A stretch of DNA of 12,064 nucleotides from Paracoccaceae bacterium (GCA_002683355.1 NYTF01000092.1:1-12064), one strand, 5' to 3'; numbered from the stretch's first letter, positions 1-7,178 are shown. A program made the numbers and translations. Notes: a model not told the origin generated them from the letters alone.

Positions 1-1
1 A

Positions 2-1000
2 TGGGAACCCCAAGAAGCAATATGGATGCAATGGCCAGGCTATTGGGAAAAAGACTATGAAATAACATTTGCAAAAATGGCTGATATTATTTCTCGTTAC
101 GAAAAACTTCATATTCTATATAAGACAGATAAAATTTACGCTAATGCACAAAAAGCCATAAGCGACATCGGGGGAAATCCAAAAAATACAAATATTTTCT
201 GGCATAAAGTGCCTTATAATAATGCCTGGATGAGAGATAATGGCCCTGTTTATGTGTTAAATTATAATGAACTAAGGATCCAAAATTGGGATTTTAATGC
301 TTGGGGCGGTGCATTTGGTTCAGATATTCCTTTTACTTTAGACAATAAAATTCCAGACAAAGTTGGCACGATACTTAATTTGCCTGTCGATTATGTGAAT
401 ATAGTACATGAACGAGGAAACCTAGAGTTCAATGGGTTAGACACTGTAATACTAAATTGGAGTACCATTGGTGATCCAAGTAGAAATTTGCATTATAATA
501 AACAGAGGGCAGAACATGATCTAAAAACGCTATTTGGTGTAACAAATGTTATTTTTATTGAAGGCATTCCAAGTGGAGATCGTACAAAAGGGCACGTAGA
601 TGGTATCGCCCGGTTTATTGGAACAAGCACCGTAGTTGTCGTTCAATGCACATCTAGGTCATTATGTCAGACCGATAGTAAAGATGCTGACATCTATGAC
701 AAAGCTGCAAAGATAATACAGGAGGCAGGACTAAATGTGATCAGGGAGCCTATTGAAGGTTTTGTTAAATATAATAATCAAATGTTTGATACTAATTACA
801 TGAACTGGTTAGTTGGAAACGGATTTGTAATAGCTCCAGGTTTTGGAAAATTAGAAACAGATTTAGCAGCAAAATCTCGCATAGAGAGCTATTTTCCAAA
901 TCGTGAAGTACATATAATCGAAATGTTAAGTTCTTGGGCAGCCGGTGGTGGGGTACACTGTCATACGAATGACCAACCCGCCTTCTCATTGTCCAAATAA
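2..1000 (+). CDS. Agmatine deiminase family protein (5' end cut by window)
   Basis: Family role: agmatine deiminases hydrolyse agmatine to N-carbamoylputrescine and ammonia in the cytoplasm, on the route from arginine to putrescine. The reading frame is open from base 2 and begins WEPQEAIW, the usual N-terminal family motif, so the ATG at base 26 is internal and the true start lies outside the window; 332 residues are visible. Counting from the internal Met, the core motifs are AWMRDNGP (67-74), NAWGGAFG (91-98), GHVDGIARF (189-197) and GGGVHCHT (307-314), with Cys312 the presumed thiol nucleophile and His190/Asp192 its partners. Odd points: the usual EGG(S/N) motif reads ERGN (129-132), and the region normally containing NRNP is diverged (DPSRN). 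The fold and chemistry are well supported. Agmatine as substrate is only likely; another guanidino compound is possible. It is followed by a 116-base gap before the next gene. Confidence 0.85.
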   Translation, partial: WEPQEAIWMQWPGYWEKDYEITFAKMADIISRYEKLHILYKTDKIYANAQKAISDIGGNPKNTNIFWHKVPYNNAWMRDNGPVYVLNYNELRIQNWDFNAWGGAFGSDIPFTLDNKIPDKVGTILNLPVDYVNIVHERGNLEFNGLDTVILNWSTIGDPSRNLHYNKQRAEHDLKTLFGVTNVIFIEGIPSGDRTKGHVDGIARFIGTSTVVVVQCTSRSLCQTDSKDADIYDKAAKIIQEAGLNVIREPIEGFVKYNNQMFDTNYMNWLVGNGFVIAPGFGKLETDLAAKSRIESYFPNREVHIIEMLSSWAAGGGVHCHTNDQPAFSLSK

Positions 1001-1030
1001 ACCTTTATAATGAAATTTAGTTAGTCGAGC

Positions 1031-1069
1031 TCTCAAACGAACAAATTTGAGAACTTTGCAAAAGTTTTT
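1031..1069 (+). terminator. Possible weak terminator hairpins after the deiminase gene
   Basis: Two AT-rich hairpins lie in tandem in the gap after the deiminase stop. The first pairs TCTCAAA (1031-1037) with TTTGAGA (1046-1052) around an 8-base loop. The second pairs AACTTT (1052-1057) with AAAGTT (1061-1066) around a 3-base loop and runs into a short T tract (1065-1069). The G+C content of the stems is low, so intrinsic termination would be weak. The pairing is seen directly; the function is inferred. The two stems share base 1052, so they could be alternatives. Confidence 0.25.
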
Positions 1070-1084
1070 AATAGTAAATATGGT
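1056..1084 (+). promoter_or_regulatory. Candidate sigma-70-like promoter for the DUF1330 gene
   Basis: TTGCAA (1056-1061) and TATGGT (1079-1084) are separated by 17 bases, each matching four of six consensus positions. A transcript would start near 1091 and give a leader of about 25 bases before the ATG at 1117. Such matches are common in AT-rich DNA, and this one overlaps the second hairpin, so it is only a candidate. Confidence 0.25.
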
Positions 1085-1116
1085 CGTGCTTAAATTAAAT
1101 ATTTGAAAGGGTCAAA

Positions 1117-1434
1117 ATGTCAAAAGGAATAATAATTGGGTTAATCAAATTCACTGATAGAGCAGCCTTCATAAAAGATTTTGCATCAAAAGTTCCAGAA
1201 GTAATTACTAAGTATGGCGGTAAATTTATCCTAAGACAGCCTGAAACTCATTATTCTGAAGGCCAAACATTTGATTTACATGTTGTATCAGAATTTGAAG
1301 ATATAGAAGATGCAAAAGCAATGCTAAATAGTGTGGAATGGAAAAATTTAAACGAACATCGTTATAAGAATTCTGATATCAAAACCGGCAGTTTTATGCT
1401 GTTGGAAGGTGGAGATGCACTGATTAAAAATTAA
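1117..1434 (+). CDS. DUF1330-type small dimeric alpha-beta barrel protein
   Basis: A 105-residue cytoplasmic protein of the DUF1330 type, a ferredoxin-like alpha-beta barrel family whose members usually dimerise and whose biochemical role is generally unknown. The pattern is typical: an N-terminal strand (KGIIIGLIKFTD), a helix ending in KYGGKFILR (about residues 33-41), a central strand LHVVSEFEDIEDAKAM (54-69), a helix starting SVEWKNL, and a C-terminal strand SFMLLEGG (92-99). No catalytic residue can be named. AAAGGG (1106-1111), five bases before the ATG, is a good ribosome binding site and fixes the start. The PhzF-family gene follows after 35 bases, so the two are probably co-transcribed. 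Family assignment is by recognition of the fold pattern; no substrate is proposed. Confidence 0.75.
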   Translation: MSKGIIIGLIKFTDRAAFIKDFASKVPEVITKYGGKFILRQPETHYSEGQTFDLHVVSEFEDIEDAKAMLNSVEWKNLNEHRYKNSDIKTGSFMLLEGGDALIKN

Positions 1435-1469
1435 TAGTAATATCGGATATACCAAATAAAAAGTGATTA

Positions 1470-2261
1470 ATGATGAAAGAAATAAGAATTTATCAAATTG
1501 ATGCCTTTGCGGAAAAAATATTCTCTGGAAATCCCGCCGCTGTTTGCCCGTTAGAAAACTGGTTGCCAGATGAACAAATGCAATTGATTGCAATGGAGAA
1601 TAATCTTGCTGAAACAGCATTCATAAATCTCAACAGTGATCCTTACGAGTTGAGGTGGTTTACTCCTAAAACTGAAGTAGATCTATGTGGGCATGCAACC
1701 CTCGCAACATCAAGAGTTCTTTTTGATGAATATTTAAAAAAGGATGTCAATGAAATTGTATTCAGTACAAAAAGTGGAATTCTAAAAACATTTAAACAAA
1801 AGGATAAGATATTTCTTGATTTTCCACGAGATTTTCCAAATCCAGTCAAAGTGTCCACATTTATTAATGAAGCATTATCAAAAAAACCCAAATATCTTTT
1901 TAGAGGGAAAGATGATTATCTCGCCATCTTTGAAAATGAAGCCGTTGTCAAATCTATCACACCTGATTTTATAAAGCTCGCAAGCTTAAACTGTAGAGGA
2001 GTAATAATAAGTGCAATTGGAGACAAATTTGACTTTGTTTCTCGTTTTTTTGCTCCACAAACGGGTATAAATGAAGATCCAGTAACTGGATCAGCTCACA
2101 CATTACTAACACCCTACTGGGCTAAGATTTTAAATAAAAATATTTTAACAGCATTTCAGTGCTCAGAACGTGGTGGAGCACTTTCGTGTGAGCTACTACC
2201 TAAAAGAGTACTTATCGGCGGAAAATCAAAATTTTATCTGAAAGGGACAATTTCGTTGTGA
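1470..2261 (+). CDS. PhzF family isomerase/epimerase-like protein
   Basis: A 263-residue member of the PhzF (phenazine biosynthesis-like) family. Characterised members share a diaminopimelate-epimerase-like two-domain fold and act as isomerases, but most homologues, this one included, have no known substrate. Visible signatures: YQIDAFAEKIFSGNPAAV (8-25), NLAETAFI with the conserved acidic Glu48 (45-52), the DLCGHATLA loop (71-79), and in the second half EDPVTGSAH (202-210), which mirrors the first-domain loop. Length is close to the family's usual 260-300. Two ATG codons in a row (1470 and 1473) can start it and there is no strong ribosome binding site; the difference is one residue. No phenazine genes are nearby, so phenazine synthesis is not implied. 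The stop codon overlaps the next gene's GTG start. Confidence 0.9.
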   Translation: MMKEIRIYQIDAFAEKIFSGNPAAVCPLENWLPDEQMQLIAMENNLAETAFINLNSDPYELRWFTPKTEVDLCGHATLATSRVLFDEYLKKDVNEIVFSTKSGILKTFKQKDKIFLDFPRDFPNPVKVSTFINEALSKKPKYLFRGKDDYLAIFENEAVVKSITPDFIKLASLNCRGVIISAIGDKFDFVSRFFAPQTGINEDPVTGSAHTLLTPYWAKILNKNILTAFQCSERGGALSCELLPKRVLIGGKSKFYLKGTISL

Positions 2262-2755
2262 ATATTGAAAAAAAGACTGAGCAAAAAACAATATCAATCT
2301 TTGTAGATGTTCAGAACGTTTACTATACGTCTAGACAAGCTTTTAAAAGAAACTTCAACTATAATAAGTTTTGGTCAATGGTTACCAAGGATAGAAAAAT
2401 TCTCAATGCAATTGCTTACGCCACTCATCGCAATGACAAAAAACAAATAGAGTTTCAAAATATTTTAAGAGCTATCGGATTCAAAGTTAAATTAAAACCA
2501 TACATTACCAGAGCAGATGGAACGGCCAAAGCCGACTGGGATGTTGGAATTGCAATAGATGTCATGGAACTGGCTGAAACCTCTGATATTATTATCTTGG
2601 TTTCAGGAGACGGCGACTTTGACCAATTATTAAACAGAATTAAAGATAAGTATAATGTCGAATGCGAAGTTTATAGCGTGAAATCCCTCACATCAAAGTC
2701 CTTAATAGATGAAGCCACGAGATATTATCCTATTGAAGATCCTTTGTTATTATAA
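2258..2755 (+). CDS. NYN domain (LabA-like) putative ribonuclease
   Basis: A 165-residue protein consisting almost entirely of a NYN/LabA (DUF88) domain, a PIN-like fold found in RNases. The acidic metal-binding set is present: Asp17 in IFVDVQN (14-20), Asp93 and Asp95 in KADWDVGIAIDVM (91-103), Asp101, and SGDGDF (116-121) with Asp118 and Asp120. Metal-dependent RNA cleavage is therefore plausible, but target and role are unknown. The start is GTG at 2258, which shares GTGA with the TGA of the PhzF gene (four-base overlap), with AAAGGGA about ten bases upstream (2241-2247), so translational coupling is likely. No extra RNA-binding domain (OST-HTH/LOTUS) follows; the protein ends about 45 residues after the last acidic motif. 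The next gene runs toward it on the other strand, 43 bases away, without a clear terminator between. Confidence 0.85.
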   Translation: MNIEKKTEQKTISIFVDVQNVYYTSRQAFKRNFNYNKFWSMVTKDRKILNAIAYATHRNDKKQIEFQNILRAIGFKVKLKPYITRADGTAKADWDVGIAIDVMELAETSDIIILVSGDGDFDQLLNRIKDKYNVECEVYSVKSLTSKSLIDEATRYYPIEDPLLL

Positions 2756-2798
2756 CTAACAAAAATGATAATTAATCCTGAATAATTTTCCAACTACA

Positions 2799-3956
2799 TT
2801 ACTTGGAAGCCTCAAGAATTGAGCAGTAATTAGCTACCCCAGATCCACCCATGTTAAAAATACATCCAATATTTGCATTCTTTTTCTGCATCGCTCCAGC
2901 CTGACCAGTGAGTTGAGCTGAAGTTAGCGCATGCATAGAAACACCAGTAGCTCCTACTGGATGCCCCTTGGCTTTTAATCCTCCAGACAAATTTACAGGC
3001 AAAATTCCATCTGAGTAAACAGTTCCATCCAATATGGCTCGATCTCCCTGCCCTAGTTTAGTTAAACCCATCGCCTCGTAAACCAAGAGTTCAGCGATTG
3101 TAAAACAATCATGAACTTCGGCAAAATCAACATCATCAAGAGTGATACCAGCTTCTTTATATGCATCAGAAAATGCCTTAGCCGGCCCTTCGAATTTTAA
3201 AATGTCCCTGCTCGACATGGGTAAAAAATCATTAACTTGCACAGCTGAGCGAAATTTTACACTATTTCCAAAGTTTTCCTCTAATTCATCAGATACCATT
3301 ACTAGTGCCGCTGCCCCGTCAGAAACTAAAGAACAGTCTGTAAGTCTTAAGGGCGAAGCCACTAATGGATTTTTATCACTAATTGTATTGCAAAACTCAA
3401 ACCCAACATCTTTTTGCATTTGTGCTAAAGGATTATGAACTGAATTTTTATGATTTTTTGCTGCAATTCTTGCCAAAATTTCAGATTTATTACCATATTT
3501 TTGGAAATATGTGTGAGCAAACCGACTAAAAACCTGAGGGAAGGAAACTTCGCTTTCTTCTGCTTGATAAGAAGCAGTCATCAAAGATTCAGTAACCCCT
3601 TTTGTATCTTTGCCTGTCATTTTTTCTACGCCAATAACGAGAGCAATTTTTGTATTTCCAGAATTTATAGCATTACGAGCGCCATGAATAGCTGCCGATC
3701 CTGATGCACAAGCATTCTCAAGCCGAGTAGAGGGTGTAAAGCGTAACTTGGGATCAATTTGTAAAGCTAGAGAAGAAGGAAAACCATCATTAACTAAACC
3801 ACCGTTATAATGGCCCATCCAAATTCCATCAATCTCTGTGGGATCTACTCCTGCATGCTCAATTGCTTCTCTCGCTGATCTTACTATTAACTGTTCAAGA
3901 TCATCTTTTAAGCGGCCAAATTCAGTATGACCCCAACCTACAATCCGTGCCCCCAT
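2799..3956 (-). CDS. SCP2-type thiolase (acetyl-CoA acetyltransferase family)
   Basis: A 385-residue thiolase of the SCP2/SCP-x type. Thiolases cleave 3-ketoacyl-CoA with CoA, or condense acyl-CoAs in reverse. Motifs in order: ENACASGSAA with nucleophile Cys83 (80-89); HDCF (282-285), the SCP2-type motif whose Cys284 is the likely second catalytic cysteine; GLKAKGHPVGATG (327-338) with His332; and GGSG (370-373) in place of the CxG motif of degradative thiolases. All expected catalytic residues are there. GAGGAG (3963-3968 on the top strand, complementary), six bases before the ATG, fixes the start. It is the last gene of a three-gene minus-strand block, 44 bases after the small membrane protein. 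No DUF35 zinc-ribbon/OB partner, often seen beside related thiolase-like proteins, is in the window. Direction and substrate are unknown; a catabolic role is inferred from the aldehyde dehydrogenase upstream. Confidence 0.9.
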   Translation of the reverse strand: MGARIVGWGHTEFGRLKDDLEQLIVRSAREAIEHAGVDPTEIDGIWMGHYNGGLVNDGFPSSLALQIDPKLRFTPSTRLENACASGSAAIHGARNAINSGNTKIALVIGVEKMTGKDTKGVTESLMTASYQAEESEVSFPQVFSRFAHTYFQKYGNKSEILARIAAKNHKNSVHNPLAQMQKDVGFEFCNTISDKNPLVASPLRLTDCSLVSDGAAALVMVSDELEENFGNSVKFRSAVQVNDFLPMSSRDILKFEGPAKAFSDAYKEAGITLDDVDFAEVHDCFTIAELLVYEAMGLTKLGQGDRAILDGTVYSDGILPVNLSGGLKAKGHPVGATGVSMHALTSAQLTGQAGAMQKKNANIGCIFNMGGSGVANYCSILEASK

Positions 3957-4000
3957 AATTAGCTCCTCACTTTAGTTAATTATAATTTAAACTTTGGAAA

Positions 4001-4165
4001 TTATTCATTTTTTTTAAAGAATGGTATTAAAAATATTATACATGCTAATAGAAAGAAAATGCTCCCAAACATGCTCCAAAAACTACCTATACTTGCAATA
4101 CAAAATCCCAATGCAGATACAACAAAGAGTAACCAACCAATCAACTCTATTCTTCTATTTTTCAT
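4001..4165 (-). CDS. Small two-helix membrane protein (54 aa)
   Basis: A 54-residue hydrophobic protein with two predicted membrane segments: about residues 7-27 (from IELIGWLLFVVSALGF) and about 30-51 (from FWSMFGSIFFLLACII), with a basic start MKNRR and end KK, consistent with a helical hairpin in the inner membrane. The ATG at 4165 is chosen because GAGGAG lies ten bases upstream (4176-4181, complementary); an in-frame ATG as far back as 4231 is possible but has no such support and would bury the gene deep inside the dehydrogenase. The start overlaps the end of the aldehyde dehydrogenase gene by 11 bases, and the thiolase starts 44 bases after its stop. I recognise no functional domain. 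The setting between two soluble enzymes suggests a conserved operon member, perhaps helping membrane association, but that is a guess. Confidence 0.7.
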   Translation of the reverse strand: MKNRRIELIGWLLFVVSALGFCIASIGSFWSMFGSIFFLLACIIFLIPFFKKNE

Positions 4166-5669
4166 TACTATACATCTCCTCATCGGCATACGGAAACCAC
4201 CAAAAATCCTGTGAGCTACTTTCAGGATCAATCATTATCATTTTAGTTTCTCTAAAAGTATCAATGCCCTCTGGCCCCAATTGCCGACCAATTCCACTCA
4301 TTTTTGATCCTCCAAAAGGACCAGCGTCATTATCAAGCAAAGGTGCATTTACCCAAACCATTCCACCATCTAATTCCTCTGTTGCTCGAATACTTTCTTT
4401 TAAATCTCTTGTGTAAATATTTGCTCCCAAAGCATACTTAGAATTATTTGCTAATGTTAATGCTTCATCAAAATCTGAAACCTTACATATTGGTGCAACT
4501 GGGCCGAAACTTTCATTATTAAAGATATCCATTTCTGAATTACAATCAATCAAGACAGTAGCTTCAACAAACCAACCTTGATTAAATTCAGCCGGCCTTC
4601 CACCTCCAACTATAGCATTAGCTCCCTGGTTTGATGCGTTTGACAATAGGCTTTCATAACGGTCTCGCTCCTTTGACGAAACGAGAGGGCCCATATCTAC
4701 CTTATCTAAGCCATTACCAATTCTAATTTTTTTTGTTTCTTCAACCAGAAGTTCAACAAATTGATCATGAATTTTTTCATGCACAAAAAATCTCTCAGCA
4801 GAAACACAAATTTGCCCACAATTCATGTAAGCAGAAAATGCTGCTGCCCTAGCCGCAATATCTAATGTAGCAGATGGCATAATGAGAAATGGATCATTGC
4901 CTGATGTTTCGATCAATGCTGGCTTCATTAAATCCCCACAAGAACGCGACACGGCACGACCAACTGGAATTGATCCTGTAAAAGCAACTCCATGTGTATC
5001 TGTGTGCTTCACCAAATAGTCTCCAACCGAGCCACTACCAGGCGCAACTTGAAACAATCCTTTTGGTAGATGATCAAAGGCTTGCGCAAATAACAAAGTT
5101 GTTAAGGTTGTGTATTCTGACGGCTTAACAATGCAAGCGTTACCACCTGCTAAAGCAGCTCCAGCTTCCCAGGCAAGTAATACTAAAGGAAAATTAAAGG
5201 GCATTATAAATGCAACTGTCCCAACGGGTTGCTTTATTGTGTAATGAAATTGTCCTGAAACAGCAGGGCCCATAACACGACCCATATCAGAACGACCAAT
5301 CTCAGCTGAATATCTCAAAGAATGCACACACCAATCAACCTCATCTAGAGATTCTTTATAAGGTTTACCCATTTCGCGCGTGAGAGACTCCGCCAGTAAA
5401 TGCTTCATAGTTTCAATTTTTGACGCAACTTCATGCATTTTGTGTGCACGATCTACTGCAGAATGGTCTTTCCACCAAATTTTTTGAACGGTATTACTGC
5501 GATCAATCATCATATCTATTTCAGAATTAGTAGTCTCTAAAACGCTTCCTAAGACAACTTCAGTAGCTGGATCGATTACCTTAAAACCTTCAATACTTTC
5601 ACTTTTATGAAAATCACCATCAAAATAAAATCGATCACTCATATTTTTAAACTCTTTTAAAGTCTGCAT
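4155..5669 (-). CDS. NAD(P)-dependent aldehyde dehydrogenase
   Basis: A 504-residue member of the aldehyde dehydrogenase superfamily, oxidising an aldehyde to the acid in the cytoplasm. Visible landmarks: PFNFP (157-161) with the oxyanion-hole Asn159; VKPSE (181-185) with cofactor-binding Lys182; TGSIPVGR (231-238) in the Rossmann region; general base Glu254 in ETSGNDP (254-260); nucleophile Cys288 in NCGQICVS (283-290); ESFGP (386-390); and GPFGGSKMSGIGRQLG near the C-terminus. The second half of the base motif is unusual, since most relatives have ELGGKxP. The protein ends with an aromatic tail containing FWWFPY (489-494). Start choice is uncertain: the ATG at 5669 has GAGGA 13 bases upstream, while Met10 (ATG at 5642) has only a weak AGAG site. 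It is the first gene of a block with a small membrane protein (11-base overlap) and a thiolase. The substrate cannot be told from the sequence. Confidence 0.93.
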   Translation of the reverse strand: MQTLKEFKNMSDRFYFDGDFHKSESIEGFKVIDPATEVVLGSVLETTNSEIDMMIDRSNTVQKIWWKDHSAVDRAHKMHEVASKIETMKHLLAESLTREMGKPYKESLDEVDWCVHSLRYSAEIGRSDMGRVMGPAVSGQFHYTIKQPVGTVAFIMPFNFPLVLLAWEAGAALAGGNACIVKPSEYTTLTTLLFAQAFDHLPKGLFQVAPGSGSVGDYLVKHTDTHGVAFTGSIPVGRAVSRSCGDLMKPALIETSGNDPFLIMPSATLDIAARAAAFSAYMNCGQICVSAERFFVHEKIHDQFVELLVEETKKIRIGNGLDKVDMGPLVSSKERDRYESLLSNASNQGANAIVGGGRPAEFNQGWFVEATVLIDCNSEMDIFNNESFGPVAPICKVSDFDEALTLANNSKYALGANIYTRDLKESIRATEELDGGMVWVNAPLLDNDAGPFGGSKMSGIGRQLGPEGIDTFRETKMIMIDPESSSQDFWWFPYADEEMYSNEK

Positions 5670-5696
5670 TATCCTACCACTATCCTCTACAATATC

Positions 5697-5744
5697 TTTT
5701 GAAATTATTTAAATCTTTCAAAATACATAATGTTCAAATACATA
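5697..5744. promoter_or_regulatory. Dyad plus near-direct repeat in a divergent promoter region
   Basis: The 130 bases between the divergently transcribed aldehyde dehydrogenase and methyltransferase genes contain a perfect 8-base inverted repeat, TTTTGAAA (5697-5704) and TTTCAAAA (5716-5723), separated by 11 bases. Overlapping its right arm is a near-direct repeat, TTCAAAATACATA (5717-5729) and TTCAAATACATA (5733-5744), about one and a half helical turns apart. The size and position suit a binding site for a dimeric repressor, but no regulator gene is in the window and AT-rich DNA yields such patterns by chance. I could not place a convincing -35/-10 pair in either direction. Confidence 0.25.
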
Positions 5745-5799
5745 TCGTTTGCAATACAGGTTTTGTATTATTTGTTATAAATTATGAGAAGCAGTTAAC

Positions 5800-6255
5800 A
5801 TGAGTAAATTTGAAACAAAAATTCCACCCCCAATAGTCGCTTTAATAAGTGGATTAGTAATAAGCTCATCTTCGGCGTTCATAACACCTTTTGGTTTTTT
5901 TGGTCATAAATTCTTTGCGCTGATATTTTTAATTCTGTGCTTTACCCTACTAATTATGTCTATTAAAAAATTTCACCGCGAAGAAACTACTATTAATCCC
6001 TTGAAGCCAGAACAAGCGAGCAAACTACTTACCACTGGCACTTATGCATTTTCCCGAAATCCGATGTACCTAGGATTAACTGGTATATTAATTGGAATAT
6101 TTTTGTTTTTAGGTTCCTGGTTTGGAATTGTAATAATACCAATCTTTGTCATTTACATAACCAAGTATCAAATAAAACCAGAAGAATACGCAATGAATAA
6201 AAAATTTGGTGGCCAATATCAATCTTATTGCAACAAAGTAAGAAGATGGATTTAA
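5800..6255 (+). CDS. Isoprenylcysteine carboxyl methyltransferase-like membrane protein
   Basis: A 151-residue integral membrane protein of the ICMT/PEMT-like methyltransferase superfamily. Four hydrophobic segments are visible (about 9-26, 36-54, 90-106 and 107-122). The signature follows: a basic loop with INPLKPEQASKLLTTGTYAF (65-84), then SRNPMYLG (85-92), then PEEYAMNKKFG..Y..Y (127-143) and the terminal VRRW. In the family this C-terminal part binds S-adenosylmethionine and the acceptor. Bacteria lack prenylated CaaX proteins, so the real acceptor is probably a lipid or small hydrophobic molecule; it is unknown here. GAGAAG (5786-5791), eight bases before the ATG, supports the start. 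Length matches the many 145-200-residue bacterial homologues. The DMT exporter follows after 38 bases on the same strand. Confidence 0.85.
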   Translation: MSKFETKIPPPIVALISGLVISSSSAFITPFGFFGHKFFALIFLILCFTLLIMSIKKFHREETTINPLKPEQASKLLTTGTYAFSRNPMYLGLTGILIGIFLFLGSWFGIVIIPIFVIYITKYQIKPEEYAMNKKFGGQYQSYCNKVRRWI

Positions 6256-6293
6256 TTTAAATATGTAAAGTACTTTTAGCCGAAAGAATTCAC

Positions 6294-7178
6294 TTGGAAC
6301 AATCTCGCCCTATAATTGCTGCGCTATACATGTGTGGCGTAATTTTTGCTTTCACAATTATGGCAATTTCTGGTCGCGCTATCAGCTTCCAATTGGATAC
6401 TTTTGAAATAATGGCATATCGATCTCTTGTTGGCGTGCTTATCGTAGTAATAATTGGCTCAATTACTGGGCAAATGAAAAAACTTCGTTTTAAAAAAATG
6501 AAACTACATTTTTTTCGAAATTTAGGACACTTTATAGGCCAAAATTTATGGTTTTTTGCCTTAAGCTTAATACCTTTTGCTCAATTATTTGCATTTGAAT
6601 TCTCTGTTCCAATCTGGGTTGCAATTTGTGCACCATTTTTTCTTTCTGAAAAACTAACCCCAGTAAGAATTGGGTCTGCTTTAGTTGGCTTTTGTGGTAT
6701 CTTATTAGTAGCCAGGCCAGGAATGGAACCAATCTCTATTGGAATATTAGCTGCTGCCGGATGTTCAATAATGTTTGCATTCACGTCAATAACAACTAAA
6801 TTATTAACTCGGACAGAAGGTATAATAGATATTTTGTTTTGGTTAACATTGATGCAACTAGTTTTTGGAATAATTTGTGCCGGATATGACAATAACTTTA
6901 AACTTCCAAACAGCTCAACTTTGCCATGGCTTGTTATCATCGGATGCTGTGGATTATTAGCGCATTACTGCTTAACAAAAGCGTTAACTTATGCACCAGC
7001 CACTATTGTAACACCAATGGATTTTGCTCGATTACCAATAATAGCTACCATAGGTATGCTCTTTTATAATGAACCCTTAAGTTTTCTTATAATTTTGGGA
7101 GCAATAATAATATTTCTAGCGAACTACATAAATATTAGAGCAGAAGCAAAACGAAAAACTAACGCCACCACTCACTAG
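6294..7178 (+). CDS. EamA-type DMT superfamily transporter
   Basis: A 294-residue drug/metabolite transporter with two EamA repeats (about 9-139 and 147-279) and roughly ten membrane helices. Family members mostly export amino acids, metabolites or drugs across the inner membrane; the substrate here cannot be inferred. Repeat hallmarks include AYRSLVGVLIV (41-51), the FEFSVPIWVAICAPFFLSEK helix pair ending in an acidic residue (101-120), GILLVARPG (135-143), and in the second half ALTYAPATIVTPMDFARLPI (230-249) with FYNEPLS (257-263). The start is TTG at 6294: no ATG or GTG lies between it and the in-frame stop at 6258, GAAAG (6282-6286) precedes it by seven bases, and the first Met downstream (residue 13) would cut into helix one. 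The final 20 bases overlap the end of the opposing reductive dehalogenase homologue. Confidence 0.88.
   Translation: MEQSRPIIAALYMCGVIFAFTIMAISGRAISFQLDTFEIMAYRSLVGVLIVVIIGSITGQMKKLRFKKMKLHFFRNLGHFIGQNLWFFALSLIPFAQLFAFEFSVPIWVAICAPFFLSEKLTPVRIGSALVGFCGILLVARPGMEPISIGILAAAGCSIMFAFTSITTKLLTRTEGIIDILFWLTLMQLVFGIICAGYDNNFKLPNSSTLPWLVIIGCCGLLAHYCLTKALTYAPATIVTPMDFARLPIIATIGMLFYNEPLSFLIILGAIIIFLANYINIRAEAKRKTNATTH

Noticed and set aside
26..28. ATG at 26 as the start of the deiminase gene
   Set aside because: The frame is open to base 2 and encodes the conserved WEPQEAIW just before it, so the gene begins outside the window.
1470..2261. Phenazine biosynthesis role for the PhzF-family gene
   Set aside because: No other phenazine genes are present and most PhzF-family proteins have unrelated or unknown functions.
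2756..2798. A bidirectional terminator between the convergent NYN and thiolase genes
   Set aside because: I could find no stem of useful length in these 43 bases.
3142..3704. Plus-strand reading frames within the thiolase gene
   Set aside because: They lie antisense to strongly conserved thiolase codons, have no recognisable domain and no ribosome binding site.
4166..4231. A longer 76-aa version of the small membrane protein starting at 4231
   Set aside because: It would overlap the dehydrogenase by 77 bases, lacks a ribosome binding site, and adds basic sequence that is simply the dehydrogenase tail in another frame; the GAGGAG site points to 4165.
6267..6276. Palindrome AAAGTACTTT between the methyltransferase and exporter genes
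   Set aside because: A ten-base palindrome with no loop in AT-rich DNA is expected by chance; it has no T tract of terminator type and no partner copy.
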